This document shows positions 1 through 11,114 of a DNA stretch of 64,000 nucleotides, piece by piece (positions within the stretch are counted from its first letter, which is position 1; each line of letters begins with the position of its first letter). Below the pieces are notes generated by a model. It was given only the letters and a program-made list of their open reading frames with translations. It ran no database searches and was not told the DNA's origin. The stretch is from Beverwykella pulmonaria (taxonomy: Eukaryota; Ascomycota; Dothideomycetes; Pleosporales; Melanommataceae): NCBI GenBank assembly GCA_001599595.1, contig BCHH01000011.1:269894-333893 (forward strand), written 5' to 3'. Made by a program: the position numbers and the translations under genes.

Positions 1-1521
1 CTCGAGCGCCGGTGCATCCCAGTAGCCCAGATATGCCAACTGGGGCGACGAGGTATGCCCTGACAGACGACAGCACATCCGTGCTCACAGCGACCGCTAT
101 CATAGCTAAAGCCTCGACTGCCTCGTCAAATATTTCCTTCGAACCTCCGCAAAATAGTCTATATGCCAGTAGTACTCTGCAGCGGGATCCACAGCCTCTC
201 ACACGCAAGGCATCATATGGTACTATATTCAAGCCCCTTTCCGACTCTGACAATGTTCGCCTAGCATCTTCAGATGAGGTGGAAATGCACAACATCTGGG
301 TCTCTCTTATCATGGACGAACAGCAATTTGTTAACCAAATGACGAAGTTCCGAACGACGTTCTATGACCCTGTCATCAAGGAATGGCCTGTTCTCAAGAA
401 CCATCTAGAGTTGATTCCGATAGGTGAGCGACTTGTTGCTCTTCATCAGGAGTATCTTCTTGATGTAATGAAGAGACACATCGCCCAGAAGACCTTCGCC
501 ACCTGCGATCCTGCCCTGTTTGAAACTTGGGCGAGCAGAATGTACAAGCTATCCCGTGAGTATTTTCAACGGATCCCTCATGGCAAGGGTGCCATATACA
601 TGACCCAAAAAATGGATTCGAACTTTTCACCCTTTATTGGGTCCCTAGGTCTCGACGCAACGTTCGATGGGAAGAGCTGGGAAGACTGTCTCATGCTGCC
701 CGTTTCGCAGCTAGACATTTATATCGAGGCGTTGAGGCGTCTCGTCAAGCTCGCTTTGGTTGCACCGAACCCTTTGGAGAAGAAACACGAACGGGGTTTG
801 ATGCGCGCCTTAGAAACGGTTAGGAAACAGAAGAAATGGTGCCTACAGATAATCGAAGAGTCTCAAAATCAGGAAGATATCCAGAGTCTCCATCGCAGGA
901 TTCATACTTTGAACGCAGACTATCTTGCGCGACTCAACCTATCACAACCAGCACGCCGGATCGTACTGCAAGGAAGACTTGCGATTAAGATCCATGGGAA
1001 AGGACCCTGGCATGCGGTTTACGCTATCTTGCTTGACAATTACCTTTTCTGGGGAATGGTACGTCTCTGCGGGCCGAAGCTTATGTCTTATTTCAACAAA
1101 TACCTCGGACACTTTAAGACATTTGAACAAGACATAATTTGGACCCTGACTTTTCCCCTCACCTCTAATTTTGAAGAACTACACTGACTTTGTCCCTCCA
1201 ACTTGGCAGGTGAAGCCACCTAGATCTCAGAAGAATCAACTGCCAAAGGCGAAAAGGGATGGCAACATTTGGGTACTGGAAGCTCCCATTTTCATCCAAG
1301 AGGCCGAGATCCGCTTTCCCGACGAAAATCACAAATCTCAGAAGGCGACAATGCTCGACGACATCCCACGGGGCTCGGTGGTTTATCCGATTCTCGTCAA
1401 GGACAAGATGTCAACTGCTCAACCGCATATGCTTGGAATGTGTTCTCCAGAGGAACACGAGCAATGGGTATCTCATATACAAGCTGCCATAGCTAAACAT
1501 CCCGCTACGACATCCAAGTGA
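1..1521 (+). CDS. DH-PH domain protein (RhoGEF-like), 5' truncated
   Basis: This gene enters from the left edge, so its start is not in the window. Exons are <1-1058 and 1210-1521; the intron starts GTACGT and ends TTGGCAG, and joining keeps phase 0, giving about 455 visible residues. A Ser/Thr-rich leader is followed by an all-helical stretch, roughly residues 95-310, that looks like a DH (Dbl homology) domain. Then comes a PH domain beginning near LQGRLAIKIHGKGPWHAVYA, which is split by the intron and ends in EEHEQWVSHIQAAI, the usual final PH helix. DH-PH proteins exchange GDP for GTP on Rho-type GTPases at membranes and control polarity and the actin skeleton. The family call is by pattern. 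Which GTPase it serves cannot be told, and the missing N terminus may hold more domains. Confidence 0.72.
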
Positions 1522-1937
1522 TTAATGGGCTTCGAGGTTTACACCACTCACCATCACTTTACGATGCCACTGGTCTTAGTGACAGTGATTAGGGCCATTC
1601 AACTCCACGAGATTAGTAGGCAGTGACAGATGCCCGCCTAGCGGCGTGTACTGCTTTTTAACACATCTGATGGGCGATGCCATTGGACTGCCTCATGACT
1701 CATCTTTGCGCCGACGCGCCTGTGTCTCCTTTATAGATTCGGCACACCGCTTTTATCACTAACACGCCCACTCCACGAGCGAAACAACCCAACTCCACCG
1801 GCAGAATCAACTTCAGCAGATTGACCTGCGTCTCCTCGATACATTCAGCACCCCCGCTTCCAGTACACACTTGCCTACATCATAGGACTAAACAACAACT
1901 CGAGCACCAACTTATCGCAGCACGCACAACCCTCCAA
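1522..1937. other. Intergenic, nothing recognised
   Basis: About 400 bases between the DH-PH gene and the MITE. No convincing coding frame, RNA gene or repeat was seen. Confidence 0.5.
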
Positions 1938-1945
1938 CAAGCCAC
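1938..1945. repeat. Left target-site duplication of the MITE
   Basis: CAAGCCAC, identical to the copy at 2628-2635 on the other side of the element. Confidence 0.75.
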
Positions 1946-2627
1946 CAGCGTAGCCAACCGCACGTAGTACGTATTCGTAGTACGTGAATTCTTCGGTCAC
2001 GTGATACGTACGAACGTAATCGATTTGAGAGTCGTAGTTTTCGTTTCGTTTGGCATAAATCTTGCACGTACTACGCTTGTACGTTTGCGCTTTGGCGGCG
2101 GGTTTCGTGCCCATCGGAGGAGGTTGTTTGCCCGTTGTCATGAGGCTTTTGTACGCGCTAAAGTTGTGTTTTGTGCAGTCACAAATCTCCAATGACTCGT
2201 GCGATAGGGGATTATCGGCGATGTAGCAAAATGTGAACGCACTTTTGTCAACACCCCTCTATATCTCCCATCAAGCAGGTTCTCTCGTCTTATCCCGGAC
2301 TCATTTTGTGAGACGCGTTATTACTAAATGTTGGCGTTTGTGGTCACGTTATATGGACAAGATAAGGTGAGGGACTGAGTTGGTTTAGAAGCTATGGAAA
2401 TCGACGAGCATATATATCCAGTCATGATTAATCGGGACATGTGACTAAGCGTACAGTACACGTGATATCCAAGATCATATGGTGCACGTGATATTCACGT
2501 GATATACCGTGATACAAACGTTTTACTTCTCACTTTGGGGCGAAACGTACGAACGTACTAACAATCTGAGAAGTAGCAGGCACAAAAAGGGCGAGCCGTA
2601 GCGTACTACGTACGGTTGGCTACGCTG
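1946..2627. mobile_element. Non-autonomous hAT-like element (MITE), 682 bp
   Basis: The ends are terminal inverted repeats. The left end reads CAGCGTAGCCAACCG and then, after one mismatch, ACGTAGTACG; the reverse complement of the right end gives the same, so 25 of 26 bases match. Directly outside are identical 8-bp copies of CAAGCCAC (1938-1945 and 2628-2635), as expected of a target-site duplication. An 8-bp duplication with ends starting CAG is the hallmark of the hAT superfamily. The interior is rich in ACGTAC/GTACGT and CACGTGAT motifs near both ends, which may be subterminal transposase sites (inference). No transposase is encoded. A 105-codon frame on the minus strand (1875-2192) crosses the left end and shows no known domain. 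It must have been moved by a transposase made elsewhere. Confidence 0.8.
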
Positions 2628-2635
2628 CAAGCCAC
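2628..2635. repeat. Right target-site duplication of the MITE
   Basis: CAAGCCAC, identical to 1938-1945. The next base (C) also continues the match because the element itself begins with C. Confidence 0.75.
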
Positions 2636-2986
2636 CCCTGAAACCTGCAAGAAACTCCGATCAGCACAGATGGCTACTTTCCCTGCCAGATGCCCGTGAA
2701 TCCCCCAACCTCCTCCCAGATGATGTCATCGCCATCGCGACGGTTTTCACCCCAAGTCCAACATTGTCAACTTCCCTTATACGTTATATCTTGACCATTC
2801 TGCAGTTAATATTGCGGGAATTCACGATTTGGAACTTACGATAAGTTGCTCAATTCGCGTCGCCAAATTTCAAGACTACCACAAACTAGGATCAAAGCCT
2901 TGCATGATCTTGTCACTCGGCCACAAGGACTTAGATAATCTCGCCAACAAGTTGTACGGTCGATGGGATGAAGCTCCTTGGGACAT

Positions 2987-3289
2987 CAGTGGCTAAGTTC
3001 ATCTACGAAGAATTTGTCTGCAGATGATCCATGTGCAGGAAACTCACTGTAGGAAGGTTGTCGACCCAGTTTCCTTTGAGCTTGGCGAGTGCGTTGACGA
3101 CAGGCTTGTGGCTACTTTCGACGAACCCTTCTGCCTGAGGATTCCACGCCGAAGACTACACTCGCTGAATGCCGTAGATGTTCGCCAAGTCTACAACCAC
3201 CGCTCGGTTCTCTGGGCCGCCATCAGCAGTGAGTTTCCTGCACATAGATCATCTGCAGACAAATTCTTCGTAGATGAACTTCGCCACTG
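2987..3289. repeat. 63-bp inverted repeat (arms 2987-3049 and 3227-3289)
   Basis: The reverse complement of 2987-3049 matches 3227-3289 at 61 of 63 positions. The 177 bases between the arms are not palindromic. Both arms carry the same integrase stretch, so one arm is an inverted copy of the other and the middle segment is flipped relative to its flanks. Confidence 0.85.
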
Positions 3290-3544
3290 ATTTAGAATTG
3301 TTGTTCCGAAGGGCGCGACCTTCCACCCATCCAGAAATGTACTCTCCCATACAACTTGTTACCGGCCAAAATCCTGTTCTTCCCGTGGAACTCAGCCTGC
3401 CGACATGGCAGACACTGCCATGGACCGAAGTCTGCACCAGGGATCAGCTTACTGCCATTCAAGCGATGCAACTAGACGTCTGCAAGGAACACTTGTCAGA
3501 GGCAATTACTCGAATAGCCCATCTGCGTGCGGCCAACAAAGTTC
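2987..3544. pseudogene. Ty3/gypsy-type integrase remnant, broken by an inversion
   Basis: Three pieces of one integrase can be read. On the plus strand at 2991-3049 lies VAKFIYEEFVCR, then a stop, then MCRKLT. On the minus strand from 3226 down to 3050 lies TADGGPENRAVVVDLANIYG and later NPQAEGFVESSHK and NWVDNLP, which fit the region around the second Asp and the Glu of the DDE core. On the plus strand from about 3283 to 3541 lies the downstream part, with PIQLVTGQNPVLPVELSLPTW, a block common near the integrase C terminus of gypsy polyproteins. Each piece holds stops or breaks, so this is a dead fragment. No LTRs, reverse transcriptase or gag were found nearby. The split between strands comes from the inverted duplication listed separately. 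Confidence 0.75.
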
Positions 3545-4089
3545 TTTTTAGTTCTTTTTTTTATTCTAGGATAGTAGTCCGGTGCTACGGGTATTTCGTT
3601 GTATGTATTTTACAAAAAAGAAATATATATATACACAGAATATATGAATCGGTTGTTTTCTCGTTGATGGTCCGGTGGTTTTTTCGTTATGATGTTCCTC
3701 TTTCTCCTTAGGTTGGGTGTTGGACGCATATATATATCTCGCATTAAATGATGCCGAAGCAAGCAGCTGAAAGAGAAGCCAAACCCCTTCCTTGCACCAT
3801 GCATCTGGGCTTTCAACCATCGCCTAAGGCAGATTCGAGCAAAATAGCTCTTTGCTATGGCGCACTGGGTATTAGACTCGGGAACGTGCCGAAACTCGAA
3901 TCGCCGGTCGCTTACTTACTATTGGGCGAGGGCAGTCCTTGAAAACGGAAAGGTGAACAAATATTCCTTCAGAACAACGCATTGTGAAATATTAGACTGT
4001 TAAAGAGGAAGAAACTAGGGCCTCTATTTCCAGACACTACTAGTACACGTTGAGGATATTCATGATCATTACCATCGTCATTTTCCATG
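3545..4089. other. Intergenic, AT-rich stretch after the retroelement
   Basis: AT-rich sequence with short runs such as ATATATATATA near 3625 and 3727. No gene or full repeat was seen. Confidence 0.45.
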
Positions 4090-6464
4090 TCACTCCCGGA
4101 ACTTCCTCCAGTCCTCATTTCGCTGATCCTTAACTTCCGGCCCTGTTGGGCCCTCCCTAGCAATCACCGCCGTAACAATGACGTCCTTCTCCTCCTTATC
4201 GAGTTTCTTCCCCTCCTCTATCTCCTCCACCAGCGTCTCAAGCCCCGTATCCGTCCTCCTAATCCCCCACGGCTTCGCCGCTAGGATCCCATCCCACTCC
4301 TCTCGATCTTCCTCCCACTGGCTCTTCTTCTTCTCCTGCTTTAAGATTGGATGTTTGGTGTTGGTAAGATTCAGCTGTGAGAGCTGCTGTCCGGGCAGCG
4401 TGACGGGCGTATCGCCATCACAGGCCGTCCATGTCCCAAACCCGGCTTCTTCGTGTGCGAGGCGTTGGAGTTGTAGGACTGACGTGTGCGACCACTCTAA
4501 TGCAGAGTAGAGGGGGTGGGCTACCTCACTATTTCCATAATACGGGTCTTTGAGCTGGTGTTTGGCATAGCGGCGTCGCTGCCACCACGCCACACTCGGC
4601 TCAAGCCCGATATCTAGGAGCATGATCCAGCTCCCCAAAATCAGTATTAGTGATATGCCAAGGACATTGAAGCTCGAGAACGCCGTGGAAACAATCTTCT
4701 GGTTCTGGCACATGTTTCTCGCGATCGTCTCATTGGCCGCGGGCGCTTCACGGAAGTCGTCGATATTTTCGGGATAGCCGTTTGCGGAAGTAACGAAGAG
4801 GTCCTGTAAGGACGCCAGCGTGCCCTTGACCCAGTGCTCGGCCTCGAGCTGCCATTGGTTATCTGGCAAAGGGCCCTGGTACCCGTATACGTTTCCGTAG
4901 CGCGCGAGGAGGGACGAGGATCCAATGTACCCGACCATGCTGTCGATGGTGTAAAGTTGGCCTGTCCAGAGCATGTCGGCCCATTTGAGCGCCGCGAATT
5001 GATTCTCATCCGTGAAGATCTTCTTCACTTCTTCAGAGGCCCGCGGGTCGATCGTGCCGCGTAAAGGCTCACAGTTCTTACCCGAGGGCAGATTAGGGTT
5101 GCAGTATTGCATGCTTATTGCGCAAGCCATGGCACCCAGAGGTTCGTTTTGGAGGTACGCAGTGAAAGTCGATTTTGTGTCTTCGTCGTGAATCTCCGAT
5201 GCAGGTTTTGTGGCCGTGAGCCATGGGTCTGAGACGGGCGTTGCGAAGTGGATTTCTGGCGCAGACAAGAACAGCATGTGCACGTCAGCGTCGGGGCGGA
5301 GCAGAGGTGAGATCGGGAGCCAGCGGTTAGCTTTCACGATGGTGGATTCGTTGGGGGTTGCGCGGTGGGATGAGATGCTTGAGGAGAGTCAGTTGCGCTG
5401 CAGTCGAATGAGTAGATGGTAGGAGAACTACGAACCCGAGACTATAGTCCAAGCGTGGAATGTTGCCGGATGTCGAGCCGTCGTTGGGGAGATAGGCGTT
5501 GTTGACTGGGAGCTCGTATGTGAAGTTGAGGCCGCCTCGCACATTGGCGACTTTGCCGTAGTTGTACCGCATAACTGCTCCGTATTCGGAGTCATTAAAG
5601 GGCGTCATATAGCCTTCTGTCCTGATCGGAGCACACTGGTGCACGAAGCGGACTTGGAAACGCTCTTTGGGCGGCGCATTGATGCCGAAATCTAAGTCAC
5701 TGTCTAAGTACCCCGTGTCTATGATGAGGTTGCCGGTCTCATTCTTGCAGATTCCATCTGCGAATGGACACGATGCGTTGCGTTCTGAGAACATTGGTAG
5801 CTTCGGCTTGATGTAAAGATTGCATCCGTCAACGTTCGTCTGGTTGGTGTAGCATTTCTCTCCATAGACTAAATGTCTGCTCGCGCCCTCGGCGTAGTAC
5901 GGTTCCAGGTCTATGAGCACTTTGCTGCTGTCTCCGAGCTTAGTAAGGTCGAGCGCGCCGCATCGGGTGCCCTTGAGGAGGACTTCGTTCACCGTTTCGG
6001 AAGTCACGCGCGAAGAGAAAATGGATGCAATGCCAAACGCGGCAGAAAGCAGAAATGCAAGCACGATAATGGGGAGAAGGCGAGTGATGGGACGTGATGC
6101 GCGGCGGCCGGAGCGCCACGCAAGGAGCGACATGAGAAGTCGCCAGGCCCCATCTTGTGCCGTGTCCGAGTTGCGGAGGATGGCCTGTCGTTGGTGGTAG
6201 AGACCGTCTTCAGGGAGAGCAGAGGAGAAGTAGCGATGCAGCATGAAGCAGCCCAGTCTCCAGAAACTTTCCTCTCCGTCAGCACCAATCCAATTATCAG
6301 TTGGGAAATATATACCTCTTTCCCACCATACCCACAAAGATGGCCAAAAAAGCAATCAACAACGCTCCATTCTGCCTCGTTAACGTGATAGTCGCACCCT
6401 GAACCCTCCCATGACTCCAGTTCGTCCAGAACCCCAGATGCACCGCGTAATTCTGCGAGGCCAT
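4090..6464 (-). CDS. Large fungal membrane protein of unknown function
   Basis: Three exons: 6464-6316, 6266-5436 and 5377-4090. The introns are 49 and 58 nt, phases close exactly and the product is 755 aa. It begins [19 protein letters not shown], followed by a first membrane segment ([14 protein letters not shown]), then [16 protein letters not shown] and a second segment near residue 125 ([20 protein letters not shown]). A long Cys- and N-glycosylation-rich region, probably outside the cell or in a lumen, follows. A third segment ([20 protein letters not shown]) lies near residue 590 and the tail is acidic and probably cytosolic. I recognise this as a recurring family of moulds without an assigned role; I know of no catalytic motif in it. 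The first exon start was chosen because it gives the conserved opening and a clean splice into SFWRLG. Confidence 0.7.
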
Positions 6465-8583
6465 TGTGCTGGCTAGACGGAAATGGCAAGTGTGTGCCGG
6501 GAAGGAACCGCGATAGATTGATTGATCGTGGAGGATTCGTGGGGGATGGCATCAGCCCTTATCCAAAGGATTGGGCATCCTTTTAGACCCCAACTTGCAT
6601 TCGCGTTCCTACGATTCGAGATGGTTTGGGAGGTCAGACGGCTGTTTCCGTTCATGAACGCGAGTAAGCAGTTAGATGCCCGTTCGTGCGGTTAATTGCG
6701 GCCATTTGGTGGAGAGAGACCAGATTGGTCTGGAAATGGCCCCAAATTTGGAACCTTGGGGTTAAAACGCAAAGGCGATCGTGCTCTGGCGTGATCGTAG
6801 AGCGTTGATTGGTGCGGGCTATTTTAGAGTGCAGGCTGACGTGCGTAGCCGCTCGGAGACAGGCTGTTCCAGTAACTCTATTTTAGGGCTGAGTCGATGA
6901 TGCAGGGGCGGCGACGCGCTTGGATTGGGACAGAAAATAGAAAGTAGAGTGCCGGATATTATGGAGATGTGAATGGTAGCTCAAAGCAATTTGCCTAATG
7001 AGGTCTGGCAGAGTTGTGGAAAGGTGGAGTTTGGTACGTGCTATAAATAGATTTGTATGCAGGCATCGCAAAAATGTCCCAAAAGGAGGTGTTGGGATGT
7101 TCTTTTAGTTTTCACCGGATTTTTATGGTGTACCATAGATCGCGCTGGAATATGGTTACAGTATGCGTAGAGCAGACATATGAAGTATTCTTACATTTTA
7201 ATTCTAGTATGCGGGAATTAGTTGTCTTTACAGAAACGCCAAAGGACGCACAATATTGGCCTAAATAGAGTGGTAGAAGAAAGTCGCTTCCATCTTGAGA
7301 TCCCCAGGGCTCTTAAAGAATATGGACCAGCATTCCTCTCTTTATTTGTACCAGCAGGGTTGTGCTTTAGGATTACTACCTTCACGTAGCCCTGGGTAGA
7401 GCCTAGGACAACTACCATTGCCGGCGATACTCGGCAAATATATGAGCTATGTCTGTCAAAGTCGCATATAAACTCGCTGGCCCCTCACGTTCCTCGACAC
7501 CCTCAGCAAAAAATCACTTCGTGCCTATACGATTAGCAGATAATCCCACTGCACACCATATCGAAGCGGTATTTTCTGGAAACCACCGGAAGGAACACAC
7601 CACAGTATCATTGACCGAAATCCAGACTATTTTGTCAACGCAGATGTGGCTGAGGTAGTGCAGGTCAAGAGAAATTCTCATTTTTCAACACCTCTCCTTG
7701 CTCCGACTCTTCGTTTCCGATGGACATCTGCCTCATCGCTTTGAACTGACTTTATCTCGTCACATGTTTTCCTGCAGTCAGGGCGAATGCTCCGAAAAGA
7801 AACTGGTGGATATACGTACCTGGAGAAGTATCCTGAGTGTCATTGCGGAGTATTTCCTTAAAAAAATTTCGCTATGAGTCCAAGGAAAAGCTATAGATGG
7901 AGGGAGATACCTCACTCGATGCAATAATCTTATGGCATCAACTTTTTTTGGCAAGGCCTACAACAGTCTGCATGAGGGTAGCGAGATAGGTGGTAGAGTT
8001 CATCATGAGTTCAATGAGGGGGATTCATTCAAAAGGACACGTATGCGGGATCGTGGTAGTGCTGGCTGTAGGAGGGGCATGAGTGCTCGTGGGAGCGATT
8101 GCTAATGTGGTAGTGTAAGCAAAGCGGCTTCGCTGGTCGAGGAAATGGGTACTTGAAAGTTGACATTGCGGTATTTGGCTTGTTGAGTATGCGTACTGTT
8201 GCCGGTTTGCTGGAGAAGAAGCTACTACTACGGGTTGGAGCAGTTGGTGTTGGCAGGTCGATAATGGAAAATGTGGAAAGGTTAATTCAGGGGGCAGTGC
8301 TTCAAATTTCAGCCTGCATGAAAACAAGGGTGCTAAGGCCAATTGCATCGGTGTTGATGTCGAAGCTGGGTGGTGCAAGTACTTATTACGGGGCGAAAGG
8401 CAAGGTAAAGAACAGGAAACGCTCGGCGTGGGCTGCCTATCGTTAGGAGAGATATAATATTTATTCATCAATACAGTATTCTACTACTTAGAGTTTTACA
8501 ACCATATCAAGAAAGAGCTTTGCTAGAGTTGCCAGTAGAATGTACCATTGATGTTTTCAGTTCTCCTTCGTTGTTTTTCTAGC
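6465..8583. other. Gene-free stretch, 2.1 kb
   Basis: Only short frames without domain signals or plausible splice partners are present (for example 7449-7658 and 8025-8471 minus). No RNA gene or repeat family was seen. Confidence 0.45.
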
Positions 8584-9309
8584 TCATTCTTGTGCTTTTT
8601 TGGGTTCTCTCATCATAATGGGCGTAATATGAGGATCAGGTCCAGCACCGTATTGGTTAAGATCCAGAGAGAACTCTTGTATGTCCTCGAAACCAAGATT
8701 CTGGTAGAATCCATGTCCGACGGGGCTGGATTCTAGATATATCGGCAAGCCTAGGTCGTCCGCTTTCTGCAATCCCCATTTCACGAGTAGGCTACCTGCG
8801 CCGCGACACTGGAATTTCGGATCTGTATGCAAAAGATGAAGGTCTAGTAGTTGTTAGAATATACTCGCAACAACGCATTGAGAGCCGGGGGTACATTGGC
8901 GTTATAGTGATCAATGATAGCACATACATATATGCGGTTTGTCTCCCATGATCTCCTTCTTCCGCTTCGCAAGACCGCCAAAGAAGGCATAACAAGCGTC
9001 CTGATTTGTCCCAGGCCCGAAGAATAGGATCTTCTCCGCCTCAGCAGCGGCCTTTGGCGTGGAAAAGATATGCCATTTCGCAAACGCTAATAGTTCTCCC
9101 GTCTCTTCGTCCACAGCCTTCAAACAACGGGTCGTAGAATCGTTCTTGATCTCTGTAAGAAGATGATTTGACCTTTTCTCGGCGGAATCTGGAGGAAAGG
9201 GTCCTGGAAACAGTACGGTATTTGCAGGACTGTTTGCATACGCAGCCCTTTCAATTTCGCATGCGCGTGGAACATCTGCCTCAACGGCATCCTGCACTAT
9301 GATAACCAT
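8584..9309 (-). CDS. GNAT-family N-acetyltransferase
   Basis: Two exons, 9309-8928 and 8843-8584, joined across an 84-nt intron (GTATGTGC to CTACTAG) in phase 1, giving 213 aa. The N terminus (VQDAVEADVPRACEIERAAY) matches the first helix of GNAT proteins that act on small molecules. The second exon carries the acetyl-CoA loop: LHTDPKFQCRGAGSLLVKWG contains the Q-x-x-G-x-G/A pattern, followed by the motif YLESSPVGHGFYQNLGFEDI that closes the fold. Enzymes of this family move an acetyl group from acetyl-CoA to an amine; here the acceptor is unknown. No signal peptide is visible, so it is probably cytosolic. The neighbours give no pathway hint. Confidence 0.8.
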
Positions 9310-9548
9310 TGTGAAATAGAAGCAACCAGGAATTAAAGAAGTGAAGAAACTGAGCTGACGTGTAAGGCTAAAAGAGATTGTAACCGCTACTCAGTGGTCC
9401 CAAAATAGTTTAGTGCCTTCCCAGCGCCCTTCAGACAGGCCGCCCTTTTGTACCCTCCATGCAAACTCCATCCCATGCCATTAGTATCCATCCTTAACAC
9501 CGAGTTGCTTTTTCTTTTTGCCTTTCCCAAGACCGCAATTACCAATGC

Positions 9549-11114
9549 TCATCTTATCCGAGCCAGGATGCAGCCCTCCCAGAAGCGCAAGAATTTCTGC
9601 TCCATGGAGTATTCGGACCAGATGAATGACTTCAACGTCTGTCTCACTTGGCTCCAGTCCTGGTGTAGCTGTTCGAATTTGTCTCGATACAGATTGAGGA
9701 TCAATACCGAAGTTTGCAACCTAGTTCTGCTTCTCTTCGCCAAAGCCCCGCTAACGAACAGTAGCCACAGGACAATTTCCGGATCGTGTTTCCTTGGCGA
9801 AGTACTTGTTGCCTGTGACACCAATCCAAGAATCTGGGAGGCGCAGAATTCGGGGATGAAGCAACCTTCCCAGATGCCTGTGGAAATTTTGTACGTGCAC
9901 AAGAACAACGCGAAAATACAAGCTTCGTACAATGGATCTGCCTCCCCTGTTTTTCTCGACTCGTACAACAAATTGACGAGACGGGATTCGATCCAAGCTT
10001 GGCCATTGTCAATTGGAAGCCTGTCGATGGGTGAGCCACCAGAAACGCAACTAATATCCACAAGACTGCACAACGCGTTCAGGTCTTCCAGCAACACCCC
10101 GAAACCTGAGGGAAATCGCTCAGAGAGTGCACGAAATCCTTGAGGTACGATATACGCGTACGTTCGATCCGAGTCCCGGGTCCAGTAGAACTCAGGATAG
10201 TTCTCGTGGGAGAGCAAGCGCGAAGTTCCATCAAAGAAACAGCTATATAGGTCTTGCCTAAGGTGATGTCCATCAACTTGAGAATATTTCTATTGGGAAT
10301 ACACAGACTTACCAAAACAGAGCTCGTCGGATGCAATCGGAAAGTGCTATATTTGACTCCTTATTCATTCGGAGTACTTCGTCTATCGCGCGAACGTGGA
10401 GCGCGATGCTTTCAGATGAAGTACCATCAACACGATACTAGTTAGTTCGTGTCAGAGTTAGGGGTCTTCTGCTTAGTCCGGTTTAAACGTACTTCATATC
10501 CGATCAAGACCAGTATTGCCGTCAAAGTCGATACCTTGGGTACCAATGCTACGTTCCGCATGCGCTCAGTAAGGCTCTTCAGGGTCTCTCCCCGATACAT
10601 CAAGCACTCCATTTTCGGCAAATTCTTGTTCGCAGCCAATTCCAGGACGAGTGAGAGAGCATGGAACAATGCAGGATCAGTCAATGCTCCACGAGACACG
10701 GTTTCCATTCCCTGGAAGTAGATCTGTCCTGCATCTCTGACACAGAAGACAGGCTTTCCTGCCTGCCTTGCTGTTTCTAGGTTCTAAGCTGTAAATCTCT
10801 GTGCAGGCAAGGGTACACTTACTGTCACCCACTAGGACCCTCAGCCGGTCTGAAGATCCCGGAAGTGTGTCAAACGGATCTGCCCGGGTGGGCGATATCC
10901 CTCTTGAGATCTTGCTTGTCACCATTCTTTTTTTGTCTAAAACGTAACGATTTTGCGATGTCTCCCACTCCATAAAGTTCTTTTTCTGTTGTTGAGCGTC
11001 ATCTCTGTTCTTCTTCAGCGAACTCCGAATTGCGTGTTGTCGGATCGTACTTTGCTTTCGCTTATCTTTGATCTGGTCTGGATGAGATACGGTCACGAAA
11101 TGAAATTGATTCAT
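9549..11114 (-). CDS. Fungal regulator-like protein with a transcription-factor core domain
   Basis: Likely four exons: 11114-10823, about 10734-10493, 10437-10313 and 10257-9549; total 455 aa. The acceptor of exon 2 is the least sure (TCAGAG near 10735, or a nearby AG). The opening, FHFVTVSHPDQIKDKRKQS followed by TIRQHAIR, is typical of a group of mould proteins placed with fungal-specific transcription factors. Further on, DPALFHALSLVLELA, LIGYEYRVDG, IALHVRAIDEVLR and LFWQDLYSCFF follow the order seen in the Fungal_trans_2-type middle region. No zinc cluster or other DNA-binding motif is visible, so it may act through a partner or may not bind DNA at all. Its target genes are unknown. Confidence 0.62.

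Noticed and set aside
1875..2192. Minus-strand frame of 105 codons overlapping the MITE
   Set aside because: It crosses the left end of the element and its flank, so it cannot be an old element gene; no transposase motif is present.
3838..3915. Possible tRNA gene, because of a CTCGAATC stretch and a GGCGCACTGG block
   Set aside because: No acceptor stem or D arm could be paired on either strand, and the A box is missing.
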